Origin: Microvirga sp. 3-52
GTDB taxonomy: Bacteria > Pseudomonadota > Alphaproteobacteria > Rhizobiales > Beijerinckiaceae
DNA: 61,175 nt
Direction of reading: 5' to 3'
Assembly (NCBI RefSeq): GCF_018383585.1
Contig: NZ_JAHAMK010000029.1
Coordinates: 1-61,175, forward strand
Each line of letters starts with the position of its first letter. Position 1 is the first letter of the stretch. The translations under genes were made by a program, and so were the position numbers. Positions 18,521-26,444 of this stretch are shown piece by piece. The notes below the pieces were generated by a model. The model ran no database searches and had not been told where the DNA came from. It was given only the letters and a program-made list of their open reading frames with translations.

Positions 18521-19798
18521 ATGAGAAAAAGCGGTTCAGGACAGAATGGTGCCCGTGGCGGGCGCTCGGGTGCCCGGCAGGGTTTTCGCACGCGCGAGGA
18601 CAAGCCGGCACGCAAGGCTCCTTCGGCCAAGGCTCCTTCGGCCAAGCAGGGCGACTTGAAATCGGCTGCGGGCAAGACGCGCGCGGCATCGGCTTTGCGC
18701 GAGACGCCGGCGGCGCGGCCGAAGCAGGCAAAGCCTGCGGCTGCGGAGGCTCCGCGCCAGCCGACGCGGGCGCAGGCCAAGGCGGCAGCCCAGGAGGTCC
18801 TGGCAACGGGAGTGCAGACCCTTGTGGTCGAGCCCGACGAAGCCGACATGCGCGTCGACCGTTTCCTCGTCGCTCGTTTCCCGCAGCTCGCCTTCACGCA
18901 CATTCAGCGTATCGTCCGTAAAGGCGAGCTGCGCATCGACGGCAAGCGGGCGCAGCCGAACGACCGGCTGGTTGCGGGCCAGAAGGTCCGCATTCCGCCC
19001 TTGAAGCTCGATCAGCCGAGGCCCGTTTCCCGCAGTTCTGCCAAGGACCAGGACGATCGCGACTTCCTGAAATCAATCACCCTTTATGAGGACAAGGACG
19101 TTCTCATCATCAACAAGCCCATGGGCCTCGCCGTTCAGGGCGGATCGGGCACCAAGCGGCATGTGGACGGACTGCTCGAGGCGCTCAAGGACGACGAGGG
19201 GCAGAAGCCGCGCCTCGTGCACCGCCTCGACAAGGACACGGCCGGCTGCCTCGTCATCGCCAAGACGCGGTTTGCCGCGTCCACCATGGCAAAATCCTTC
19301 CGCGCGCGCACCACGCGCAAGATCTATTGGGCGCTCGTCGCCGGCGTGCCGCGTGTCCGGCAGGGCCGTGTCTCGACCTATCTCGCCAAGGAAGGCGACG
19401 AAGGCGATTCCCGCATGCGCGTGGCCCAGCACGGCGACGAGGGCGCCAGCCATGCGCTGACCTATTACGCGGTGGTCGATACGGCCGCACAGAAGCTTGC
19501 CTGGCTGTCGCTGAAGCCCGTCACCGGACGCACGCACCAGCTGCGCGCCCACACGGCTCATATCGGCCACCCCATCGTCGGCGATCCGAAATATTTCGAC
19601 ATCGAAAACTGGGAACTGCCCGGCGGCATTCAGAACAAGCTGCATCTCCTGGCGCGCCGCATCGTCATCGCCCATCCGAGGACGGGAAAGCCCGTCGACG
19701 TGACCGCGCCACTGCCGCCTCACATGCAGCAGAGCTTCAACCTCCTCGGGCTCGATACGAGCCGCTACGATCCCATTGTCGAAGCGCCTGAAGAGTAG
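18521..19798 (+). CDS. RluC/RluD-like 23S rRNA pseudouridine synthase
   Basis: This enzyme should isomerise uridines in 23S rRNA. From ATG 18521 it is 425 aa. An Ala/Lys/Pro-rich disordered tail (residues 1 to about 95, with a tandem KAPSAKAPSAK) precedes an S4 RNA-binding domain (MRVDRFLVARFPQLAF... RKGELRIDGKR). The RluA catalytic domain follows, with the active-site Asp in VHRLDKDTAGCLVIAKT and the GRTHQLRAHTAHIGHPIVGD motif. RluC is the most likely subtype. The long tail exceeds the E. coli form; the start further upstream inside crcB is unlikely. Confidence 0.9.
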   Translation: MRKSGSGQNGARGGRSGARQGFRTREDKPARKAPSAKAPSAKQGDLKSAAGKTRAASALRETPAARPKQAKPAAAEAPRQPTRAQAKAAAQEVLATGVQTLVVEPDEADMRVDRFLVARFPQLAFTHIQRIVRKGELRIDGKRAQPNDRLVAGQKVRIPPLKLDQPRPVSRSSAKDQDDRDFLKSITLYEDKDVLIINKPMGLAVQGGSGTKRHVDGLLEALKDDEGQKPRLVHRLDKDTAGCLVIAKTRFAASTMAKSFRARTTRKIYWALVAGVPRVRQGRVSTYLAKEGDEGDSRMRVAQHGDEGASHALTYYAVVDTAAQKLAWLSLKPVTGRTHQLRAHTAHIGHPIVGDPKYFDIENWELPGGIQNKLHLLARRIVIAHPRTGKPVDVTAPLPPHMQQSFNLLGLDTSRYDPIVEAPEE

Positions 19799-19854
19799 CG
19801 TTTCTACCTCCTTCGATCCTTCGCCCTGTCGCACTTTCGCCGCGCATGGCGAGC

Positions 19855-19902
19855 AGCATCGGATGGATCTCAGAAGTGATGTCCACTTCTGGGTCCGATG
19901 CT
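19855..19902 (+). repeat. CGATGC palindromic repeat (family 2, single unit)
   Basis: AGCATCGGA (19855-19863) is the reverse complement of TCCGATGCT (19894-19902). Between them lies a second inverted pair around CAGAAGTG and CCACTTCTG. The same architecture recurs at 48117-48228 and 60533-60639. This copy ends about 7 bp before the GGAGGAG ribosome binding site of the next gene, so it may be transcribed in its leader. Confidence 0.75.
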
Positions 19903-19921
19903 CCAGGCAAGGAGGAGATCG

Positions 19922-20383
19922 ATGGAACACAAGCCTCTTGATCAGCTCCGTAGCGTAGCCGACGTTCAGCCGAGACCCCTGTCTCGCGAGGAACGACTTC
20001 ATCGTTGGATCGACCTGCTCGAGCGGGATCCCAAGCGCCGCCTGAACTCCCTTGGTGAAATCGAGTACAAGCCGCCGGCGGAGCGCGCCCTGGTCCGCGA
20101 GGACAACTCGCCGCTGACGGTCGCCTATGACGATCCGGTCCTGCGCGCGGACGGGTTGGCGAGCGACCGGCTCGGCGATGCCATGCGGTACTTCGCCCTG
20201 TCGGACGGTCAGGCCCATTATGCCCTTTGCTCATGCCTGAGCGGACGCACGATGGAGGCCATGACCTGCGCTCAAAGGTTGCGGAACGCGACAGGCAACG
20301 TCGCCTGGCAATCGGCCGTCGGCGCCTGGGTTCTGGCGGCACTGGCCGTGAGCCTGCCAGGCATCGTCTACCTGCTGAGCTGA
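19922..20383 (+). CDS. Conserved hypothetical protein with C-terminal membrane anchor
   Basis: The 153-aa product starts at ATG 19922, directly after a strong GGAGGAG site. A charged, soluble N-terminal two-thirds (LSREERLHRWIDLLERDPK, a possible helical segment) ends in one hydrophobic helix, AWVLAALAVSLPGIVYLLS, at the very C-terminus. This suggests a tail-anchored inner-membrane protein. Cysteines occur at YALCSCLS and AMTCAQ. I do not recognise the family. A family-2 palindrome lies in its leader; a GNAT gene follows on the same strand. Confidence 0.75.
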   Translation: MEHKPLDQLRSVADVQPRPLSREERLHRWIDLLERDPKRRLNSLGEIEYKPPAERALVREDNSPLTVAYDDPVLRADGLASDRLGDAMRYFALSDGQAHYALCSCLSGRTMEAMTCAQRLRNATGNVAWQSAVGAWVLAALAVSLPGIVYLLS

Positions 20384-20503
20384 GCGTCATTGCACGAACA
20401 TGACCACGTCAGGAGGCCTATCCGCCTCCTGATGGTGCCTTGGCCATTGCAGGCTGTTCCTGAATCGGGGACAAAGCGGCAGACCGCAAAAGGCACACCC
20501 TCC

Positions 20504-21094
20504 ATGCTGCACGTCGAGCCCGTCACCCTCGCCACCGACCGTTTGACCCTGCGTCCGCTGAGCCTTGCCGATGTGCCGGCTCTCGGCGTCGCCGCTAGCG
20601 ACGGCGAATTGTGGGAGAAGAAGACCACGACGGTGCCCCGGCCCGAGGAGTTCGAGGCTTACGTGCAGAAGGCCCTGGAGCTTCAGGCTGCAGGTCTTGC
20701 TCTCCCTTTCGCAACGGTGGTCAACGACGGTAACCGGGTCGTCGGCTCGACGCGCTACATGAACATCGATGCCGCCAATCACCGGGTCGAGATCGGCACC
20801 ACCTGGATCGCCAAGTCCTGGCAGCGGACCTTCGTCAACACGCACGCGAAGTTCCTCATGCTGCGGCACGCCTTCGAGGTCCTGGGCTGCCTTGCAGTCG
20901 AAATCCGCACGCACGCCCGCAACGACCAGTCCCGCGCCGCCATCGAACGCCTGGGCGCCAAGCTTGACGGGATCCTGCGTCAGCACATGATCATGCCTGA
21001 CGGGCATATCCGCGACACGGCAGTCTACAGCATCGTCCGGGAGGAATGGCCTGCGGCGAAGGCCAGGCTGGAGTCGCGACTGGCGTCGGCTTGA
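20504..21094 (+). CDS. RimJ/RimL-like GNAT acetyltransferase
   Basis: This is a 196-aa GNAT of the Acetyltransf_3 type (RimL group), which often acetylates protein N-termini or small amines. The start at ATG 20504 (MLHVEPVTLATDRLTLRPLS) fits the family; the frame is open further upstream but without similarity. Visible are TDRLTLRPLSLADVPAL at the N-terminus, VEIGTTWIAKSWQRTFVNTH (acetyl-CoA site, in the variant form of this family) and VEIRTHARNDQSRAAIERLG near the C-terminus. The substrate is unknown. Confidence 0.85.
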   Translation: MLHVEPVTLATDRLTLRPLSLADVPALGVAASDGELWEKKTTTVPRPEEFEAYVQKALELQAAGLALPFATVVNDGNRVVGSTRYMNIDAANHRVEIGTTWIAKSWQRTFVNTHAKFLMLRHAFEVLGCLAVEIRTHARNDQSRAAIERLGAKLDGILRQHMIMPDGHIRDTAVYSIVREEWPAAKARLESRLASA

Positions 21095-21105
21095 GGATGT
21101 GAGGC

Positions 21106-21573
21106 TCAGATAAAGCCGTGTTCCCGCAGCCGCTTGATCGAGGTGGCTGCATCTCGATGATGGATGAAGACGCCACCTGCGCCTTCCCAGAGATGGCGAT
21201 ACTTCTCCCGGTCATCCACCAAGGCGTCTCCGGGATGGCAATGTTCGCGCTTCAGGGCGGCCGATGTGGTGATCACCTTGATGCCGGGAAAGTGCCGCTC
21301 GGCCCAGCGCCGCTTCTGCGGCTCAGCCCAGTTCCCGCGTGGCAATCCGGTCAGGATGACAGGATTGACGTGGCGAACGGCTTCGAACAGGTCCATGGCA
21401 TCGGGGAGAGGCTCGAGGGTGTTGAAGAAGTCTGGGGCGGCGGCAATCTCCGACCAGAAGCGTTTCAGGCCGAACCGGCGTTCGTATTCGGCCGGAGGCA
21501 TGCCGAAGATGTGGGCCGCACCTCTGTCGAAGTCGGCCAGGACACCGTCGCAATCCAGGAACACAGTCGGCAT
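21106..21573 (-). CDS. HAD-superfamily 5'-nucleotidase-like protein
   Basis: The 155-aa minus-strand product begins MPTVFLDCDGVLADFDRGAA. It has HAD motif I (DCDGVLADFD, nucleophile Asp followed by DG), motif II in PVILTGLPRG (Thr) and motif IV as ALVDDREKY. The compact size and DGVLADFD variant resemble the NT5C 5'(3')-deoxyribonucleotidase group, although hydrolysis of another phosphate ester is possible. It is convergent with the GNAT gene upstream (11-bp gap) and stands alone on its strand. Confidence 0.8.
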   Translation of the reverse strand: MPTVFLDCDGVLADFDRGAAHIFGMPPAEYERRFGLKRFWSEIAAAPDFFNTLEPLPDAMDLFEAVRHVNPVILTGLPRGNWAEPQKRRWAERHFPGIKVITTSAALKREHCHPGDALVDDREKYRHLWEGAGGVFIHHRDAATSIKRLREHGFI

Positions 21574-21714
21574 GCCACAGGCCTCTCAATGGTTCCGTTC
21601 CGAAACCAGTCTTGGTTGGCATTGTTCCTCGATCATTCTGAGCGTGGCGGTTTGCGGAACGCCGCTGGCCGGATCACGTTGGTCTCGGACAGGTTCTGTA
21701 ACGTGAGTTGAAGC

Positions 21715-21990
21715 ATGAGCAGCACTGTTCGCGACAACGTCGACCGACATCGATTCGAACTGGAGCGAGACGGGCAGATTGCCTTCGCCAATTATGAACG
21801 GCGCGGTTCCGATCTCGTGATCCGGCATGTGGAGGCTGCCGTTCCTCTGCGCGGCACCGGCGCCGCGGGCGAGCTGATGCGCGGTGTCGCCGAGATCGCG
21901 CGCTCGGAAGGGCGGTCGATCACACCCCTTTGCGGCTATGCCAGGACCTGGATCCGCCGTCACAAGGAATACAGCGATCTTCTGACCTGA
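21715..21990 (+). CDS. Small YidJ/YjdJ-type GNAT domain protein
   Basis: This 91-aa protein belongs to the minimal GNAT subgroup (Acetyltransf_CG). The sequence RHVEAAVPLRGTGAAGELMR contains the acetyl-CoA pyrophosphate-binding RGTGAAGEL turn, and GRSITPLCGYARTWIRRHKE carries the conserved C-x-Y pattern near the end. Members are single-domain and their targets are unknown. It lies between the HAD gene and ftsH, with its own upstream spacer of 141 bp. Confidence 0.8.
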   Translation: MSSTVRDNVDRHRFELERDGQIAFANYERRGSDLVIRHVEAAVPLRGTGAAGELMRGVAEIARSEGRSITPLCGYARTWIRRHKEYSDLLT

Positions 21991-22091
21991 AGCGAATTCC
22001 CTCCGTTCGGTGGGTGTGCCCATTCGCCGTACTGCGGTCTGCGTCAAAATAGACTAAACAGCGGCTCCTCCAAAAAACTTCATACTGCGCT

Positions 22092-23879
22092 ATGGGGGCG
22101 CCGCCTGTGACCAACGTTCTCGAAAAAGCTAGAAGGGTTCTGGCCAAGAAAAGCGTGGCTGTTTTGGCCGCAATCCTTGCTCTTGTCATTGCCGCCGCCG
22201 TGTTCGTCGGTCCCCGGCTGGTGGCCGAGCCTGCTCTCGAGATCAGCTATTCCGAGTTCACCCGAGACTTGGCCGACAGGAAGGTCCAGAAAGTCCTGAT
22301 CGAGAATGGCGGCCTCTCCGTCTCGACGGCGGGCAGGAACGTTTTCGTGCGCATGCCCAATGGCCTCGTGAGCGCCGACTATATCGAGCGGATCACCGCG
22401 TCCGGCGCAGAGGTGGATTTCAAGAAGCCGGGCTTCGATGCGGCCCATCTGGCCAGCATCTTGGTGCCGCTCGTACTGGTCGCGGCCGTGCTCGTCATGC
22501 TGGCGATCCAGACCGATTTCAAGCCGACGTCGCGCTGGCCTCGTGTGATCCGGAGCATCCCCAACCGCTTCGACGATGTGGCCGGCCAGGAAGAGGCCAA
22601 GGTCGAGCTGCAGGAGGTCATCTCGTTCCTGCGCGACTCCGAGGCCTTCACGAAGGTGGGCGCCCGCATCCCCCGCGGCCTCCTGATGGTCGGGCCGCCT
22701 GGAACGGGCAAGACCCTGATCGCCAAGGCGCTGGCCGGCGAGGCAGGTGTCTCCTTCATGGCGGTGTCGGGCAGCGACTTCTCGGCACCCCTGATCGGCA
22801 TAGCCAAGGGCCGGGTGTCCAAGCTCTTCGAGCAGGCCCGCAAGAAGGCGCCGTGCCTGATCTTCATCGATGAGATCGACGCCATCGGTCGTATGCGCGG
22901 CGGCGGCGGATCGGCGGCCGACCGAGAATTCGAGTCGACTTTGAACCAGCTCCTGGTCGAGATGGACGGGTTCAACACCACGGCGGGCGTGATCGTCATC
23001 GGCGCGACGAACCGCGTCGACGTGCTCGATCCGGCCCTCCTGCGCCCCGGCCGCTTCGACCGTCAGGTCCATATCGGGCTGCCCGATATCGGGGGCCGCG
23101 AGGCGATCCTCAATGTTCATGCCCGCAACGTGAAGCTTGCCGCCGGGGTGAGCCTCGCCTCGATCGCCAAGGGCACGCCCGGCTTCTCGGGTGCCGACCT
23201 CGGCAATCTCCTGAACGAGGCCGCGATCTTCGCGGCTCGCGCAGGCCTCGAAGAGGTTGCGCATGATCATCTGGAAGCTGCCCGCAACAAGATCATCATG
23301 GGTCTCGAGCGGCGCTCCCTCGTGATTTCGGACGAGGAGCGCAGGCTTGTTGCCGTCCACGAGGCGGGCCATGCGCTCTGCGCCTGCCTGCTGCCGGCCT
23401 CCGACAAGGTGCACAGCGCCACCATCATTCCCCACGGCCAAGCGCTGGGACTCGTGATGCGGCTGCCCGATCATGACCGGTTCTGCATTCCGGTGGAGAA
23501 GCTGGAGGCGGACCTGATCGTCGCCATGGGCGGCCGGGCTGCCGAGGAGGTCGTGTTCGGTCCGAAGAAGGTCACGACGGGTGCCGCCAGCGACATCGCC
23601 CACGCCACCAACATCGTGACCAAGATGGTGACCGAATGGGGCATGAGCCCGGCCATCGGCATGGTCCGCGTGGCACGCTCCGGCGATAGCCTTCCGCGCG
23701 AGGTCGAGCAGGAAATCCGCCGCATCATCGACGAGATGTATGCGGCCGCCAAGGCCTGTATCGAAGACAACCGCAATGCGCTCGATGCCTTGACCAAGGC
23801 CCTTCTGGAGCACGAAACGATCGAGGGTGACGAAGTTCGCCAGATCGTCGCGAAGCAGGAGACGAGACTGGCCGCCTGA
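22092..23879 (+). CDS. FtsH-type ATP-dependent zinc metalloprotease (divergent paralogue)
   Basis: The 595-aa membrane AAA+ protease has TM helices at about 22-40 and 120-140 around a short periplasmic domain. It has Walker A GPPGTGKT (201-208), Walker B IFIDEID (258-264), arginine-finger RPGRFDR (318-324), and zinc ligands in HEAGH (His423, His427) plus Asp501 in GAASDIAHAT. All catalytic residues are present. The pore loop reads SAPLIG (231-236) where the canonical FtsH has EMFVG, losing the translocating Phe. It is shorter than the usual 640 aa and is probably a second FtsH. The alternative start is GTG 22107. Confidence 0.93.
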   Translation: MGAPPVTNVLEKARRVLAKKSVAVLAAILALVIAAAVFVGPRLVAEPALEISYSEFTRDLADRKVQKVLIENGGLSVSTAGRNVFVRMPNGLVSADYIERITASGAEVDFKKPGFDAAHLASILVPLVLVAAVLVMLAIQTDFKPTSRWPRVIRSIPNRFDDVAGQEEAKVELQEVISFLRDSEAFTKVGARIPRGLLMVGPPGTGKTLIAKALAGEAGVSFMAVSGSDFSAPLIGIAKGRVSKLFEQARKKAPCLIFIDEIDAIGRMRGGGGSAADREFESTLNQLLVEMDGFNTTAGVIVIGATNRVDVLDPALLRPGRFDRQVHIGLPDIGGREAILNVHARNVKLAAGVSLASIAKGTPGFSGADLGNLLNEAAIFAARAGLEEVAHDHLEAARNKIIMGLERRSLVISDEERRLVAVHEAGHALCACLLPASDKVHSATIIPHGQALGLVMRLPDHDRFCIPVEKLEADLIVAMGGRAAEEVVFGPKKVTTGAASDIAHATNIVTKMVTEWGMSPAIGMVRVARSGDSLPREVEQEIRRIIDEMYAAAKACIEDNRNALDALTKALLEHETIEGDEVRQIVAKQETRLAA

Positions 23880-23913
23880 ACGGGCCGTCGGATATCAGGA
23901 TTCGGTTCTGCCT

Positions 23914-25419
23914 TCAGGCGCTGGAGGCTTCCCGCTTCACGTCGCCGTCGTCGTCTAGCGGCGCACGGATCGTGCAGACGACGCCGGCCGGCTCGAAGGT
24001 GATGGCGACATCTCCGTGGAGTTCCTGAGCCAGGCTGCGCTCGATCAGCCGCGTGCCGAAGCCTCTGCGGCTCGGTTCGACGACGGGAGGGCCGCCTGTC
24101 TCCTTCCAGATCAGCTCCAGCCTCGTTCCACCGCCTTGCTCCGCGATCGACCAGCCGATCGCGATCCGCCCCGTCGAGTTGGACAGGGCACCATATTTGA
24201 CCGCGTTGGTGCCGAGTTCCTGGAGCGCCATGGCGATGGCAAGGGCAATGCGGGGCGGCAGGCGCAGATCCTGGCCGCGACAATCGAAGCGACTGTGTCC
24301 ATGGCCTTGGAAGGGCGCGATGGCTTCCTGAACGACCTCGCGGAGATAGGCCCCATCCCAGTTCTCGCGGGTCAGCACGTCATGGGCGCGGGACAGGGCG
24401 AACAGACGCCCCTCGACCGCGACGAGCGCTTCGCCGGTCGTCTCTGCATTGCGCAGGCTCTGGGAGGCGATGGATTGCACGGTCGCCAGGGTGTTCTTCA
24501 CGCGATGATTGAGCTCGTTGATGAGAAGCTGCTGGTGTTCCTCGGCCTTCTTCATCTCCGTGATGTCGAGCGCCACACCCAGGGTTCGCGCCGGTATGCC
24601 GTCCTTGACGTCCTGCATCTCCGCCCGGAGCAGGAGCCAGTGGATGGAGCCATCCGGCCAGACGACCCGCAGCTCGGTTTCCACGTGCCGATCCCCTCGA
24701 GCAAGGGCCTCGGCAACGGTTGTTCGGAGGCGTTCACGATCACCCGGGACGTAGCGGGCCCTGATGTCCTCGGTGGACAGGGTTGCCTCCGGCGAAAGAC
24801 CGAGAAGGCGCTTCAACTCCGGTGAGACGGTCAACGTGTCCGTGGCCGTCTCGACTTCCCAGACGGCCATGTGTCCGGCGTCGATCGCGAGGCGCAGACG
24901 GGCCTCGCTTTCGGCCAGGGCCGCCTGTGACCGCTTGGTCTCGGTGAGATCGGCGGCGAGTACGTAAAACCCTATGACGCGGCCGTCTTCATCAAGATCG
25001 GGGATGTAGTCCGATTTGACGTAGCGTATGCCCGTGCCAAAGGGCGCCCACCATTCATGACCAGTCCGCTCACCGGCCAAGGCGGCTTCGATGTAGGGTC
25101 TCACCCGTTCATAGGCAGGCGCGCCGACGGCATCCCGCAGATGAACGCCGTAAAGGCTTTCCGGAGTCTGTCCGATCCAGCTCTCATAGGCTTGATTGTT
25201 GAACCGGTAGCGCTGATCGGCGTCCACATAGGCAATAAGGGCCGGCAGATGATCGGCGATCTGTTTGAGCTGCAACTCGCTGGCATGGTCGGGCATATTG
25301 GCGGCAACGTAGCCGGGGCTCTGCCCACGAAGACGAGCCCGCAGCTCTCGATTTTCGCGTTCCAATTCCGCAAGTCTCTGCAGCAGAACGGCCCAGTCCA
25401 TGGGCGCAGGCGTCATCAT
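23914..25419 (-). CDS. PAS-PAS HWE-family sensor histidine kinase
   Basis: The 501-aa soluble kinase has an N-terminal coiled coil (residues 8-32), PAS 1 (about 50-160, ending in a PAC-like LAADLTETKR), PAS 2 (about 165-290) and an HWE kinase core. The phospho-acceptor is His305 in NELNHRVKNTLATVQ. The N-box is ELGTNAVKYGALS, followed by LIWKETGGPPV and the glycine-rich GFGTRLIERSL. No transmembrane segment is visible, so the signal is probably cytosolic (redox, light or ligand). No response regulator is adjacent; HWE kinases often feed the general stress pathway. Confidence 0.93.
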   Translation of the reverse strand: MMTPAPMDWAVLLQRLAELERENRELRARLRGQSPGYVAANMPDHASELQLKQIADHLPALIAYVDADQRYRFNNQAYESWIGQTPESLYGVHLRDAVGAPAYERVRPYIEAALAGERTGHEWWAPFGTGIRYVKSDYIPDLDEDGRVIGFYVLAADLTETKRSQAALAESEARLRLAIDAGHMAVWEVETATDTLTVSPELKRLLGLSPEATLSTEDIRARYVPGDRERLRTTVAEALARGDRHVETELRVVWPDGSIHWLLLRAEMQDVKDGIPARTLGVALDITEMKKAEEHQQLLINELNHRVKNTLATVQSIASQSLRNAETTGEALVAVEGRLFALSRAHDVLTRENWDGAYLREVVQEAIAPFQGHGHSRFDCRGQDLRLPPRIALAIAMALQELGTNAVKYGALSNSTGRIAIGWSIAEQGGGTRLELIWKETGGPPVVEPSRRGFGTRLIERSLAQELHGDVAITFEPAGVVCTIRAPLDDDGDVKREASSA

Positions 25420-25517
25420 TTACTCTTCTTGACCCATTTCCCGGACAATCCCTATCCCGCCGTTGGTCTAGGCGCGAATATAGAACGCTGTCAGGAAAAA
25501 ACCGGGCACAGGCAATT

Positions 25518-25530
25518 GTTTCCTGGAAAC
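25518..25530. promoter_or_regulatory. Short perfect inverted repeat in a divergent promoter region
   Basis: GTTTCC (25518-25523) and GGAAAC (25525-25530) are exact inverted copies around a single T. The site lies between the minus-strand HWE kinase and the plus-strand small lipoprotein, where an operator could act on both. A 13-bp palindrome can arise by chance, so this is only a candidate. Confidence 0.25.
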
Positions 25531-25589
25531 GTCTTCTGGCAGAGCCATGGATTATTGAATAAGGTGCCCGCCCAAAAGGGGGCTCCCAC

Positions 25590-25715
25590 ATGAAGCGCAT
25601 CATCCGCGTCACCGCCGTCATCGGTCTCGGCCTGCTCGCAACGGCCTGCGACAAGTGCGGCAACTGGAATATGAATACGCCGCAGCTGTGCCACGCCGAC
25701 AAGCCCTCGAGCTAG
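25590..25715 (+). CDS. Small lipoprotein (41 aa)
   Basis: ATG 25590, after an AGGGGG ribosome binding stretch, opens a 41-codon frame ending at TAG 25713-25715. The product begins MKRIIRVTAVIGLGLLATAC, a classical lipoprotein signal with lipobox LATAC (Cys20). It leaves a mature peptide of about 22 residues, DKCGNWNMNTPQLCHADKPSS, with two more cysteines. Function is unknown. Its short size means it is easily missed in automated annotation. It is divergent from the HWE kinase, and a HAD gene follows after 34 bp. Confidence 0.7.
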   Translation: MKRIIRVTAVIGLGLLATACDKCGNWNMNTPQLCHADKPSS

Positions 25716-25749
25716 GCCGCTGGCATCTTCATCTGATCGGGAAAGACCC

Positions 25750-26427
25750 TTGAAGCTTGTTCTCTTCGATGTCGACGGCACGCTGATCGACAGCCAGAAC
25801 GTCATCGTCGCCGCCCAGCGGATGGCCTTTGCGGCCTGTGGGCTGGAGGCGCCGAGCCGGGAGCGTTCGCTCTCCATCGTCGGTCTGTCCCTGGTGGAGG
25901 CCTTCACGGTTCTTGTGGGGCCGAAAGGCCCTATCGAACGCTTGGTCGAGGCTTACAAGGACGCCTTCCACACCCTGCGCCAGGACCCGGCGAATGCGGA
26001 GCCGCTTTTTCCCGGTGTGGAGCGCTGCCTCGACTGGCTCGACAGCCGTGAGGATGTGCTGCTCGGGATTGCGACCGGCAAATCCCGGCGCGGCGTTGCC
26101 CACCTGCTCGATCGGCACAGCTGGCATGACACCTTTTCCGTGATCCAGACCGCCGACGATGCGCCCTCCAAGCCTCATCCGGGCATGATCCTGCAGGCGA
26201 TGAAGGAGACCGGGGCTGGTCCCCACGATACGGTCATGGTGGGTGATTCGAGCTTCGACATGGGCATGGCCCGCGCTGCCGGGGTGCTGCCGGTGGGCGT
26301 CTCCTGGGGCTTCCAGCCCGTAGCCGCTCTGGCAGAGGCGGGAGCAGGCCCCATCGTCCATTCCTATGCCGAGCTTGAGGCCGTCCTGCGCGAATTCCTG
26401 GATTCGCCCTCGAAGATTTCCGCCTGA
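25750..26427 (+). CDS. HAD-IA family phosphatase (Gph-like)
   Basis: The 225-aa protein begins MKLVLFDVDGTLIDSQNVIV. HAD motif I is DVDGTLIDS, motif II is GIATGKSRRG, motif III includes SKPHPGMIL, and motif IV is VMVGDSSFDMGMARAAG. This arrangement is that of phosphoglycolate phosphatase-like hydrolases (HAD-IA with a helical cap at residues 15-85). The substrate is not determined. It lies 17 bp upstream of the ATP12 gene, an association also seen in other alphaproteobacteria to my knowledge. Confidence 0.88.
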   Translation: MKLVLFDVDGTLIDSQNVIVAAQRMAFAACGLEAPSRERSLSIVGLSLVEAFTVLVGPKGPIERLVEAYKDAFHTLRQDPANAEPLFPGVERCLDWLDSREDVLLGIATGKSRRGVAHLLDRHSWHDTFSVIQTADDAPSKPHPGMILQAMKETGAGPHDTVMVGDSSFDMGMARAAGVLPVGVSWGFQPVAALAEAGAGPIVHSYAELEAVLREFLDSPSKISA

Positions 26428-26444
26428 GCTCCTATTTCACGCCC

